From contig CM061919.1 of assembly GCA_031002005.1 (NCBI GenBank), positions 224,190,739 to 224,254,738 of the forward strand: DNA of 64,000 bases. The letters run 5' to 3'. Below are positions 23,779-34,365 of this stretch, in pieces (position 1 is the stretch's first letter; each line of letters starts with the position of its first letter). Source of the DNA: Vandiemenella viatica (lineage: Eukaryota > Arthropoda > Insecta > Orthoptera > Morabidae). Both the position numbers and the translations under genes were made by a program. The notes under the pieces are model-generated. The model worked only from the letters and a program-made list of their open reading frames with translations. It had not been told where the DNA came from and made no database searches.

Positions 23779-24004
23779 TTCTTCTGGCCTCGCATTTGGG
23801 AGAACGCGAGTTCGAACCCCCATCCGGGCATCCAGATTTGGATTTTTCATGGTTTCCTAAAATCACTCCAGCTGAATGCCGGGATACTTCCTTCAAAAGG
23901 CCATGGCCGAATTCCTTCCTGTTCTTTGCCCCCAATCCTTTCGCGCCTCTAATGACCTCGACGCCGACGAAGCGTAATGCTATGAGCGAAAAAAAAAAAA
24001 AAAA
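23779..24004 (+). repeat. SINE-A copy, 5' truncated in the A-box region
   Basis: Starts in the anticodon-arm equivalent (ttctggcctcgcatttggg), then B box gttcgaacccccatccggg, the core and the 3' end gacgaagcgtaatgc with an A16 tail at about 23989-24004. Confidence 0.9.
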
Positions 24005-24087
24005 CTCGTTTCGGAGTTTATGTTTCTCACCTGCGGACTCTTATTTATGTGGGCGTCTTTTTTGATTGATCAGACCGATCTTTGTGT

Positions 24088-24180
24088 AATCGTCCCATCG
24101 TCCCATCGTCCCATCGTCTATACACGTTGCACCTAATTCAAACAGTTTTTTTTTTTTTTCTTTTTTTTTTTTTTTTTGTC
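24088..24180. repeat. Short cgtcccat tandem run and poly-T
   Basis: Three to four units of cgtcccat (24088-24118) followed by long T tracts (24146-24178). Simple sequence only. Confidence 0.8.
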
Positions 24181-24189
24181 TATGACTGC

Positions 24190-24840
24190 GCAGTCCTCTG
24201 TAAGGTAGTCCTACGTGTTCCGGTCTATTTTTATGCTCTTCGCGGTCATTTTAAACTGGTATTTATAACGCTTCAAAGTGGCACCACGAGCCCTTTTACC
24301 AGTGCTGAGCTCAACATATAAAAATTGTCGAGAGGATGTTGATTCCCAGCAACTCATACGTTGAACATGTCCAATTAATCGAAATTGGTGACTAATCCTG
24401 TATATTTGTTCCCTTTCTGAAACTGTAAAGTTTGATTCATAATCATTTCATTTGATGTTCACAATGAACCGAAGTTTATGCATGTGAAATAGCTCCATTT
24501 TCTTAGTTTTGGCAGTAGCCTAAAGGGCCCATGTCTCACATCAATACAGTTACATGGTGACAAAAACAGCTCGTTTCAAAAACAGCTTGGTTCATAGCAT
24601 AACATATTTGTTTAACTGTCGCGAGACACATTCAAATGCTACGTGGGGTGCACATTTTTCCCCACACATCTTTCTCCGAGGTACACCGTGTTAAAAGAAT
24701 GCTCGCATGGTAGTCTACCTGCTCGGGGGATATACTGGAGATGACAACATAAAAGCTTATGAGGGTAGTTCCAGGGGCAACTCTAGTTTTCCTACTGTTG
24801 ATTGTCAGGCCAAATCGATCGTACACATCAGAGGATTAAA
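24190..24840 (-). pseudogene. LINE family C, RT C-terminal region, heavily decayed
   Basis: Minus strand: MYDRFGLTINSRKTRVA...APGT (the 'F GLTIN xKKTxV' motif after the catalytic block), then scattered matches to the 'LYGCETWTL...LExFHMRxLR' region (CETWAL; MELFHMHKLRFIVNIK) and to LSSALVKG (usual 'GELSTGKR'). Stops and frameshifts are frequent. It is a relic of a non-LTR retrotransposon. Confidence 0.75.
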
Positions 24841-26104
24841 ATTTCTTTCTGAGGTATGACTAAGCGATAGGCATAACGACACCAGTGCTCAGAAAGAAGT
24901 TTTCAACAACAGAATTACTTGATTTACGTTATTTTTTGAAAAATGTGAGTTATTATTTAATTTTGAAACTACCTCAAATAAAAATGGAACCAGTAGTCTT
25001 CGTGACATCGGATAAACGCGAAATTTATTTACTATTGCTGATTTTCAGTCTGTATTTACTATCTTTTTACACTTTCAATACTAAATGGAAAGTGTTATAT
25101 GGTAACAATAATTCAGTTTCGATATTATAATCGAACTTCGTAGGCATAGCTGGTCGATATGACACTCCTTTGCGGCAGAGATCAGTCAACACAACAATCT
25201 AAACGATCTGATTATAATGAAATTCCTTTCAAACCCCGTGGGTCTGTCAGTAAGTACGATGTTTGGCTTAGTTCTGAGGCGAAGAGAGAACGGCCATTTC
25301 GAGTGTGCAAGTGTTAACGTGTGTACATGCAGCTGTGATGACTCTTGTTAAGACAGTGTATTGTTGACAGAAGGGAGCTTAGGAAAAAAAAAAAATAAAG
25401 AAAGAAAGAAATTCGCCACCCAAGGGCAAGAAACTAGCTCCAGACATGTGTATTTTTCCTTATTTTCATTGCTTTTCATTCTTTATGTCAGAGTTCGCAT
25501 TTACTAATACTTCATTTTTTTGTTTTGCTGCTTGATAACTTAAAGCTAATCGTTACTCAACGATATAATTCAAGTAACTAAATCAAATAAATAATTGAAC
25601 CTACAGTTTAGAAGTTGTACAACATCCAGTATTATGGGCACCATAATGATCTGTACTGGTTTTATCCGTAAAAATAAAATTTTCACTCCTAGATTTTACT
25701 GAATTTTCGATTTTTCCGATTCTCTGAAGATTTTTTCACTAATTTTGAGATACTATTAGACTGTTCATGTTTGCGTCTAATAATTTAATTCCAACATCAG
25801 GTCAAAATTTAACTTCATTGAATTGATTGTAACGCTATTTCCATTTATTTTCTGAGTGAATGATCGAATCGTTGTCGAATCGCTCATTCGTTTATCTGTC
25901 TGATTGTCTGTATAGGCCCATAACTTCTGAACTCACAAAACTTATTACTTTGAATATAGTTATTACACGATTATAGCGTAAAATTTGAAATAATTCTGTG
26001 GGTAAAAATAATTAAACGGGGCTTAATTGGGGGCTGAGGGAAATCTTTTTGTTTATATAATCTTCTGACTATCAAATAAAAGCGGGACTTCAATGAGCAA
26101 TTTC
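24841..26104. other. Gene-free AT-rich stretch
   Basis: Nothing recognised apart from a short gaaa repeat near 25395. Confidence 0.45.
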
Positions 26105-26720
26105 ATTAATCGTATAATAACAATACTTTTTCCAGTGTGAACTAGAGAGGTTACTACAGAAATGATCCAGTGAAGAGAACCAAAATTTCAATAGAAAAAA
26201 ACGCCCATAGAACAAGAACCAGAATTTAAATATCTAGGTTTCAATCTCAGCTGCACCCTAGAAACCGATACGCAACAAAAAATCAAAAACTCCACGAAAG
26301 TTGCAGGAGTAGCACCTTCAGACCATCTCTTGTTCAACGGAACACAATCAGGCTATACAGCATCCTGGCTGAACTTACCCTACTGTGCGGCAGCGACGCC
26401 TGGTCACTCAGCAATGGTTATGCGCAGATGTTATCGAGTACTGGGACGCGATTCATGAGGAGAACAGCTGACTACACATTACGAGACAGTAAGAGATTTG
26501 ATGAACTGCTTGAAGAACTCAAAGTTAAACCAGTTCTCCAAACTGAAAACTACAGGAAATCATGGACAGATCATGTGCTAAGGATGAGGGCAGACCGGAT
26601 CCCACGAAAAATCCGCAAATACCATCCCAGAGGCAGGAGAGTGTAGGAAGACCACCAAGAAGATGGACTGAGCCCGTAACAGGCCATCAGGCCTGACATT
26701 GGGCATGAAGAAGAGGGATA
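26105..26720 (+). pseudogene. LINE family D, RT C-terminal region
   Basis: PEFKYLGFNLSCTLETDTQQ near 26220, NTIRLYSILAELTLL (shifted frame), SLSNGYAQMLSSTGTRFMRR then TADYTLRDSKRFDELLEELK and YRKSWTDHVLRMRADRIPRK followed by YHPRGRR. This is the conserved tail of a common insect LINE group ('RxTAGYTLxDxKRNxELLEEL'). It is frameshifted at about 26300 and ends in a stop after the GRRV position. 5' truncated. Confidence 0.85.
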
Positions 26721-27993
26721 GTAACAATGTTACGAAAATAATTTTGGATAATTTTTATAAAATCAACTATAATTTTTACCAACTGGTTTTCTGTTTTTTT
26801 GATTAACCCAGACCATTTAAAAGATAATTTCGCAAGCCAACCAATAAACTCGCTTTAAAATATTATTTTTAAAATAATTAAAAATATTTTTTATTACATA
26901 ATTTTTGTACGGAATCCTCTGAGCATTGGAGTACTGATTTTTTTTTTATTATAACTTATATTCTGAGGTGCTACAATGTTTCTTTAAGGACTCTGCTATG
27001 AACACAATACATTATATTTAGCGGCAAATCATGTCTAATAAGGAGGATAATATAAATGTCTGTGCAAACAGTGTGCTTTTTTATGGTGTATTAATGTTAA
27101 ATTTTTATGTGAAAGTTCGCTACAGTATTAATAATGTGGCATTATTTGAATTTCATATTTAGCATGTACGGCACACATTTATTTTGTTTACACGCTCTTA
27201 CCGTTAACAAGCTATGACGCAGTTTGCAGATGTTTGACAGTATTTCCACCATCGTTCTTGAGTTTCAGCCGGCTCTTAAAGCTCTGCAACTGCGAATGTG
27301 AAGTGGCTTCTAAAATAACGCGTATGCCAACAGTTTCTTTCGCTTCTCTAGCCTATCGGATAAAAACCACTGACAAGAGAAATATTCCGGCAAGGGTCCC
27401 GAAAAATGCAAGTCCACAGAGAGATGGAAAATACAATCTGCACATGCTCAAAAAGAAAATTTGTTTTATGCAACCATATTGGCAAGTTCCAAGCAGTCGT
27501 CACTTGCAAATACGTTAACATGCTTCATTGAGATCTGTCGCAGGAAAGATAAAAAGAAAGAATTGACTGTGGTTTCACTTTGGATATACATATCTTTAAT
27601 TTAATTAAAACTGCTAATGACGTATGAAATATATACGGTAACTGTTTACAGAGTATTCTCTAATATTTTGGTTAATTTTTACATGAAGGAACCGTCGTAG
27701 CTAATTTTTTCGCAATAACAGTACAGGTGAACATTTTAAAAGTGATATAGTGTTATTTGTGGGCTTGCAAAGTTTATAAACCAGTCGAGGCCTCAATTTA
27801 GTGTTCGAGTAAGCTTAACGGTTATTTCCTGTACAAAGGACCAACTACCACTCAAAAAAGGATAATATTTTAGTTTGAGTTCGTTAATTTGATTTTTCTT
27901 CGCCCTTCCAGTTTCTTGATGACCATGGTTGGCCTGCATTTTTTTATATTATTATTATTTATTTATATTTTTTATTTTTTTATTTTTTATTTT
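26721..27993. other. Gene-free AT-rich stretch
   Basis: No recognisable feature; T-rich low-complexity sequence from about 27940 belongs to the following SINE tail. Confidence 0.45.
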
Positions 27994-28220
27994 TTGTTCT
28001 TATAGCTTTAAACCTTGTCGACATGTAGGTCATTACAGGTGGGAGGGTTTGGGATTGAGGGAACTGGAAGGAATTCGGCGATGACCTTTCGAAAGAACTG
28101 TCCCCGCATTCGCCTGGGTGGAATTTTGGAGACGATGTTAAACACAGTTCTAGAAGCGGGACAGGGGTTTTGAACCCGCGACCTCCAGAATGCCAGGCCC
28201 AAGCATTACCGCCCCCGCTT
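27994..28220 (-). repeat. SINE-A copy, strongly diverged
   Basis: Minus strand: cttatagctttaaaccttgtcgac is the mutated 3' end, followed by the reverse complement of the ccttcc/ggccatgg core and a B box visible as ggttttgaacccgcg. More mutated than other copies, so probably old. Confidence 0.8.
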
Positions 28221-28465
28221 TTTTAACCCCAAACAGACGCCATAGAATGCAACAACATCTGTATGCACGGCAGTGCACCCGAGTCAACGGCGGTACTGCC
28301 TATCCTTTTCTCTAAGCGATTCGGGCCATTTCTGTACCTCTATTTCGTTACTCATATTGATGGTATATGACTAAAATTTATGTATACGTAGATATCAGCA
28401 ATCTTAGCAAACATACTAAATTCAGTTTCGTTACTGTTCTTAGTTCAAATGTCATTTACACCTAA

Positions 28466-28867
28466 GAGAGTGTCCATAAAACACGTCGCTCAGTTTTGGC
28501 CTCCTGTGAACCCCCCCCCCTCCTCCCCACGTAGCCCTACGTGGCTTTTGCCTCTAACCCCCCGCCCTTCACCCACGTAGCACGTAGCCTTTTTTCCCTT
28601 TTGATTCCAGAAGATATTTTGTACTGTTTTCTCCAGTCAAACTATTTTAAATTACATACAGAGATAATTAACTTAGGGAAATAAGCACTCACATGCTGTT
28701 GTGTGTTCTGTTCGCTGTGAAAAATTTTATGAAAAGAAAGCTACGTGGTCTAGCTCGGAAACCCCCCCCCCCTTTCCCCCACGTAGCCCAGCGTAGCCCA
28801 GCGTAGCCTTCTAGCCAACACCTCCCCCCCCCCCCTGGACCGAACCACGTAGTTTGTGGACGCTCCC
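28466..28867. mobile_element. PIF/Harbinger-type MITE with poly-G/C blocks, copy 1
   Basis: Flanked by taa at 28463-28465 and 28868-28870. The right end reversed reads gggagcgtccacaaactacg; the left end reads gagagtgtccataaaacacg. The interior holds poly-C tracts and many ctacgtgg/cacgtagc motifs. Its inverted sister copy is at 42950-43337. No coding capacity. Confidence 0.9.
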
Positions 28868-28870
28868 TAA

Positions 28871-29701
28871 ATATCATCGACTTTGCAACTCACTCACACA
28901 CTAACTGGTGATCATCAAAATTCTGAGACCGTACCCGCGCTCGTAGAAAGTTGAAATTTGGTACACAGATAAAAGTTTAACCCCATATTATAAGAAAAGT
29001 AAGAAACTAGTAAATTTCCATATATCTATCCTTATATACCCCTAACCCGAAATCGCTTTCTACCATAATAACTTCATATACCTCAGATTTTCACTGTAGA
29101 CGGAGTGAGTTTAACTAAAGTGTTAAGTTTTATTTCCCTCCTCTCCTTACTTTGGAAGTTGGTAAAATTAAAAATTTTCTTTCACCCCGACACCAATATG
29201 ACACTGTTATTCCAGTAGTCCTAGAAATACGTAATTTGGTACGCAAATATGGTTTAATCTCTAAATAATAAGAAAGTCTAATATTAGTGTTTTTCACCAT
29301 ATTCGTTTAATTACAATCCCAAGCACGAAAAATTCTGCCACACATTTGCGGGTCAATTGTTTTGCTTTGGATGATACCGTATTTCTGATATTTCTTTAAT
29401 GCATAGAGATTAGCAAGTTTAACTAACATCTGAAATTGTACTCTGATCCTATCCTTAGTTAGTAAATTACACGTTATTTACTCATGGTGGTAGTTAAACC
29501 AGTTGCAATCTGCATTGCTCGGCTACGGTGCTCATCCATTGTTTTCAGAGAGTGGGGCATGTATATTGATGTCTTCAATTCTGAAATTTTCTTATTCACC
29601 GATTTTAAAATGAAAACATCGAATTTGAGCGACGATTCAGGATGAGTGATCAATTTACAAAACGAAATGTGATCCCACCAAAACAATTCCTGTAAAAATA
29701 T
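28871..29701. other. Gene-free AT-rich stretch
   Basis: Nothing recognised. Confidence 0.45.
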
Positions 29702-29861
29702 GCTAAGTCTCGCACTTATGTAGTGACAAAAAGTTATGAGATCTTTTTGTGAGCCAAGTCTGTACTTTTGCAGTGTTTATTCACTTCGCTTTCTCTTGGT
29801 GTTATTGATCGTTTATTTAGAATTAAAAAAAAATTTAAAAAAAATACCAGGTGATTTGGCC
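29702..29861 (+). mobile_element. MITE family S (aagtctcg), copy 1
   Basis: Starts gctaagtctcgcacttatg, continues gtgacaaaaagttatgagatc and ends ggtgatttggcc. The family has short ends ggccaagt in inverted orientation. Related copies: 30018-34201 (split), 48572-48747, 56513-56657 and 59037-59204. Confidence 0.8.
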
Positions 29862-30594
29862 ATTATGTATGTCATAAGTTTTATTGAAATGGAAGACATA
29901 GACCTGTCAAGCTGAAATAAGTGCGACGGAAATCGTGGCTTTTATGTATTTTTTAATTTGATAAAGTGACTCATTTAAGTTATTTACATAAATTTACTAA
30001 AACATTGCATGCATAATGGCCAAGTTGTCAGATTTTTTATTATTCTTTTAATTCTTAATCGACGATGTTTAACACCGAGAGAAACCTTTCTGTTTCAGAA
30101 AGTGAATTGATATTAGGAGAGCTGGTAGACATTTTTGGGTAGGTATTTGAGGCACCGTGAAAGTTTGTATAACACTTCTTTTGCATTGTCTGAGTACAAA
30201 ATCGAAGACCTGGCTGATAAATATTGTGTAATAGCCGAATTATTAACCTTGAAAAGTTTTATTTTCTTTCAGAATTAAACACTAATCGAAACAATATATT
30301 TGAGGCATGCTGAGGTTTGCACAGAATAATATTAACAAGTGAAAAAAAATATTTTTCAAAAGACAGGTCATATTGATGGGACAATTTACGTGCCAGGTGA
30401 TCGGGAATGTTATACTTGAGCATGGATGAGCAGTATATCGACGGTCGCTAATCCACATTTACAAGGGATACGTTTGACCTCGAACGGTCGGAACTGCACG
30501 AAAAAATGCTTAGAATAACAAGCGATCATAAACAAAACAGTGGTGTGTGTCATTTCCATGCAAAACGTTGCATTCTACCTCAAATAACATTTTA

Positions 30595-31483
30595 ATAGAG
30601 AGAAACAAAGTAACAAGATATCAATATCATATGAATGAAATTATACGTAACTCAATGACGTCAGTGTATCATTACATTTTCAATCAACAGCGCCAGAAAC
30701 TCTCTGCTTAAAGTTCTTAATATACCGCAGAACATGCATATACAGCAGTACCACACACGTGATTGTGTTAGTGCCCAAAGTGCAGATGCGGGATTTCAAT
30801 GAACTGGTTAAAACAAAGTGGAAGAGAACAATGTGCACACCTCACTAAAGCCATGTTATCGTATTCCAAATCACTTTCGTAGTCCAATGTCAAAAGCCAC
30901 ACTAATTATATTTTCAAATGATGATGTTGGTATGACAATGTCATAACCTGGCTGTCGTCAAGCATATTGCAACATAGGCTTATACGTAGGTGTAGCAAAT
31001 TGATTGTAAATCACAGAGTGAAGTTTCATGATGAAATAACGATCCTGTATCTTCACTTGTGGTTTGACACATTGTAGTCTTACAAAATCAGTAATCCTTC
31101 TGATATAGAGCCTATATTGCAGGAAGAAATAAACATCAAGGTGTTGGAAATATTGTGTTGTTTTCGGTGGCAATATCTTCGGTATAACATCTTTGTTTGG
31201 AAAAGTTGCATCTAGAAGGGTACAATCTGTATGACCTGACTAGAAATCACGCGGCAATAGGCTCTTTCCATGCCTCTTTAATCAACAGCATGCATAGAGA
31301 GAAACAAAGTAACAAGATATCAATATCATATGAATGAAATTATACGTAACTCAATGACGTCAGTGTATCATCACATTTTCATTCAACAGCGCCAGAAACT
31401 CTCTGCTTAAAGTTCTTAATATAGCGCAGAACATGCATATACAGCAGTATCACACACGTGATTGTATTAGTGCCCAAAGTGCA
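30595..31483. repeat. 190-bp direct repeat pair, 699-bp spacing
   Basis: 30595-30784 and 31294-31483 share the sequence from atagagagaaacaaagtaac to gtgcccaaagtgca with only a few mismatches. They lie inside the long-inverted-repeat element on both sides of the DDE-like fragment. They do not start TG and end CA, so they do not look like LTRs; a segmental tandem duplication is more likely. Confidence 0.9.
30950..31240 (-). pseudogene. DDE-transposase-like C-terminal fragment
   Basis: Minus-strand frame: LLDATFPNKDVIPKI, then PPKTTQYFQHLDVYFFLQYR, LYIRRITDFV, VKIQDRYFIMKLHSVIYNQF and YKPMLQYAWQQPGYDI. The PPKTTxxxQxLDVxxFxQY stretch matches the region around the second catalytic Asp and downstream helix of pogo/IS630-like DDE transposases, as I remember them. 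It is truncated at both ends. It may be a relic of the enzyme of the surrounding inverted-repeat element. Confidence 0.45.
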
Positions 31484-33518
31484 ACTACTGGAACACTACA
31501 AACCAGTGAGTACAACGGCACCTGTTGGGATAGCCCACATCAATGAATCATTCCATCATATCAGGTTTTTTTTCCTCGAACGCAGTTACATCATAGCAGG
31601 ACGAAAGGATAACTTCCCAAAAAATACCAAAGATATATACACAACCTTGATGGCTCATAAACGTGGCAACGAAATAGAAAATAAATAGAGGAGAATCGGG
31701 TAATATGGAATAGTCGGGTAATATGGAATACCGAGGTTTCTCCTCTGCCGAATACTGCTGTATAGTGGACGTACCATCAACTGCTGCTCAAAACTTCTAT
31801 GATGCTTTGTTATGAAGGTCGGTCATTTGGGAGCTGAACTATGTTTGCTGGCCAACAAAGTTTGTTTTTCCTCTTTCGTGAATTTTTGCAGATAAGTTTT
31901 CTAAAATAAATAAAAAAATATTAGATTTATTTTGTTGATCGCTAGTCTTAGTATAATGTGTACTAAAAGAGTGATGGTTTGTTGTACAGTTCTCGTTTCT
32001 GGCTGCCATCTTTTTTTATAATTTCATCAAGCATATTTTGTCCAAGATGGCGATTCGGGTAATATGAGATACTTAGTATTCCACAAAACCAGACATAAAA
32101 CTGTGGTATTTCATACAACCCGAAAAATAATTACTTAGTTGAAATTCATTTTTAATCAAATATAAGTATAGGTAATACTATTTTTGTTAATATTGACTGA
32201 AAATAATGAAATAACAATTGAGAAAGTAAATACTTCTGAATTAATAAATTAATTATGTTTTAAGAATAGCCGAAAAAGAAAGAAGCGAAAGCTACTGAAT
32301 CAGACAAAGATGATTATGATGTTGACTAAAAAGTATCATTAAATCCGTTTTTCTCAACTCCTGATAGTTTACGTTATTTGAAACGTTCTATTCCATATTA
32401 CCCGCCTATTCCATATTACCCTCCAAACGACAATTTTTTTTAAAACTAAATTTTAATAATTAAAAAAAATCTGTTTTGACAGCTTTTTATTAGATATATA
32501 TTATCACAAGAAGTTGAAGGTTGTATTGGTTTTATTTTCAGGTGTTAAATTATTTTCAGTATTATTTTATGCAACAAAGCATAAATGGTATTCCATATTA
32601 CCCGATTCTCCTCTACCCGGATATTAACTGGAAAAACGTATGGAGAAACATCTTCAATAGGACTATTCCATCTGATAACCAAACCCTGTGGTACAAAGTA
32701 GTTAACGAGACTAACGAGAAGCTGCACCGCATACATCTTAAGGCAACCGATAGATGTGACTCTTGTGAGAACACAGATACACTTATAGACCGTTTTACTT
32801 GTGGAAAAGCGGAATCAATTTGGATGTGGACAAAACATGTGGCAGCGTATATCTTACAAAAACCGCCCGGGGAAATACTAAGTACAATTCTAGCAAAGCC
32901 GGATATCAAGATTACCCCTCCAGAAAAACACAATTGTTTAGTATGGATTCTAAGTCACTCATTGCAGGATATATTGCAGAAGACCTCCCAGAATTTGGAA
33001 GAATACCTGTCAATACTCAAAATAAAACTATGGAGCCTAAATAAAATTGCAAAATATAAAATAAAATTCGGAGGCTATCTGGATGAGATACTCAAAGACA
33101 AAAAGAACACCAGCTAAAGTAACAAGACAGTAAAAAAGATACACCTGGTTAAATAATTAAATACGAAAAAAACTATTCCTCATAATAAATGACACTAATA
33201 TATTTTCATGTTCTCGCCCAATGAATGACAACGAAAGGACTACAGTTTGTGGCTTCGCCATGACATCGGAAGAGGGAGAGAAAAAAGAGATTATCAGCGG
33301 ATGAAGGTTCTGGGTTCCCGTTAGTTCGAAACGCCTTTTTGGGAATGGTGGACATTTGTTGGGGTGATGGTGGCGTGTGTTTATAACGGAAGGGGGAATG
33401 AAATGTTGTTGTTAATGTTATCGAGATTGAGTGTTATTATGTAAATTGTTACTGTTTTATGCTGGTTTTAATGTGTATGTATTAATGAAGTTAAGTTATA
33501 AAAAATAAAAAAAAAAAA
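31484..33518 (+). pseudogene. LINE family E, ORF2 C-terminus plus 3' UTR, split by a TA element
   Basis: First part (about 31520-31687): GIAHINESFHHI and TKDIYTTLMAHKRGNEIENK. Second part (from 32614): PDINWKNVWRNIFNRTIPSD, NETNEKLHRIHLKATDRCDS, CENTDTLIDRFTCGKAESIW, then KHNCLVWILSHSLQDI and a stop at 33115-33117. The CDSC...D..TC block is the C-terminal zinc-knuckle-like domain (its usual His is Asp here). A 3' UTR ends in an A-rich tail at about 33500-33518. The 926-bp insert at 31688-32613 interrupts the frame. Truncated at the 5' end. Confidence 0.88.
31688..32613. mobile_element. TA-target TIR element with cgggtaatatggaat repeats
   Basis: Perfect 24-bp inverted repeats at 31688-31711 and 32590-32613, starting gaggagaatcgggtaatatg. 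TA flanks at 31686-31687 and 32614-32615. Extra copies of cgggtaatatggaat occur at about 31714 and, inverted, at 32390-32422. It has no protein-coding capacity that I can recognise. Deleting it with one TA rejoins the LINE frame exactly. Confidence 0.95.
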
Positions 33519-34365
33519 TACTGTGTAAGTTCGGATGTGACCAACATACGTTGCAAAGTGTGTTACATAAAAGTTAATTAATTGTGAATCGAAGTTTGTA
33601 AGGCGGAATAATAAATACGCTGATTACTATTAAAAAAATGGTGCTGGCAGACAAATGCGGAGTTCTGCATGGAAACCCCCCCCCCCAGCAGTTTTGTTAT
33701 TATAAGCATGTTTTCGTGCGATTTCGAGCGTTCGAGGCCAAAGGTATCCCTTGTAAGTGTAGGTTAGCGACCGCCTATATATTGCTCATTCATGCTCAAG
33801 TATAACATAACCGATCAACTGGCAGGTAAATTGTTTCACCAAAATGACCTGTCTTTTGAAAATTATGTTTTTGTTTTTTTTTCCACTTGTAAATATTATT
33901 CTGTGCAAACCACAGCATGCCTCAAATATATTGTTTCAACATTTACGAATTAATCTTCAATTCTGAAAGAAAATAAAAATTTTAATGGTTAATAATTCGG
34001 CTATTACACACTATTCATCAGCCAGGTCTTCGATTTTTTTACTTATTCAAAAGATGTGTTATACAAATTATCACGGTGCCTCAAATACTTACCCAAAAAT
34101 GTCTACCACCTGTCGGACTATGAAAAAACACTGCAAAGGATAGACTTGGCTCAGAACAAGATCTCACAAGTTTTTGTCACTACATAAGCGCGAGATTTGA
34201 CAATTTTTATATGAATTGTTTCAGTGGGCTACATCATTTCTCGCAGTAGAATTGTGTTATATTTGCAATTTATTTTCTTTCACAAATCGTGATTTCTGAT
34301 GATACAAGTCATTGTTATGTATTTGCATCGCGTTGTTAATCTTAAGATTCGTTCAGACTTGCATA

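Larger units (their letters stand above)
30118..34118. mobile_element. Long-terminal-inverted-repeat DNA element (arms ~475 bp)
   Basis: The left arm (about 30118-30600) begins ggtagacatttttgggta. The reversed right arm (about 34118-33620) begins identically and follows it through caaaatcgaagacctggctgat, aatatatttgaggcatgct, acaggtca and acttgagcat. Arms are roughly 80-85% alike by eye. Inside are a 190-bp direct repeat pair, a minus-strand DDE-like fragment, and a LINE that itself carries a TA-target element. Without the LINE the element is about 2 kb. No known superfamily is assigned and the target duplication is not clear. Confidence 0.8.
30018..34201 (-). mobile_element. MITE family S copy split by a 4-kb nested insertion
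   Basis: The left part 30018-30118 (ggccaagttgtcag ... acaccgagagaaa ... cagaaagtgaattgatat) and the right part 34118-34201 (aacactgcaaag ... agacttggctcagaac ... cgcgagatttgac) together match one minus-strand MITE of this family (compare 59037-59204). The long-inverted-repeat element lies between them, so the MITE was the insertion target. The exact junction is uncertain by a few bases. Confidence 0.75.

Noticed and set aside
30595..31483. 190-bp direct repeats as LTRs of a small retrotransposon
   Set aside because: They do not begin TG or end CA, no primer-binding site or polypurine tract is seen, and a DDE-like fragment rather than RT lies between.
32521..33117. 198-codon open frame, longest in the window
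   Set aside because: Not a gene on its own. Its first ~30 codons lie in the TA element's right end and the rest is the C-terminus of a truncated LINE ORF2.
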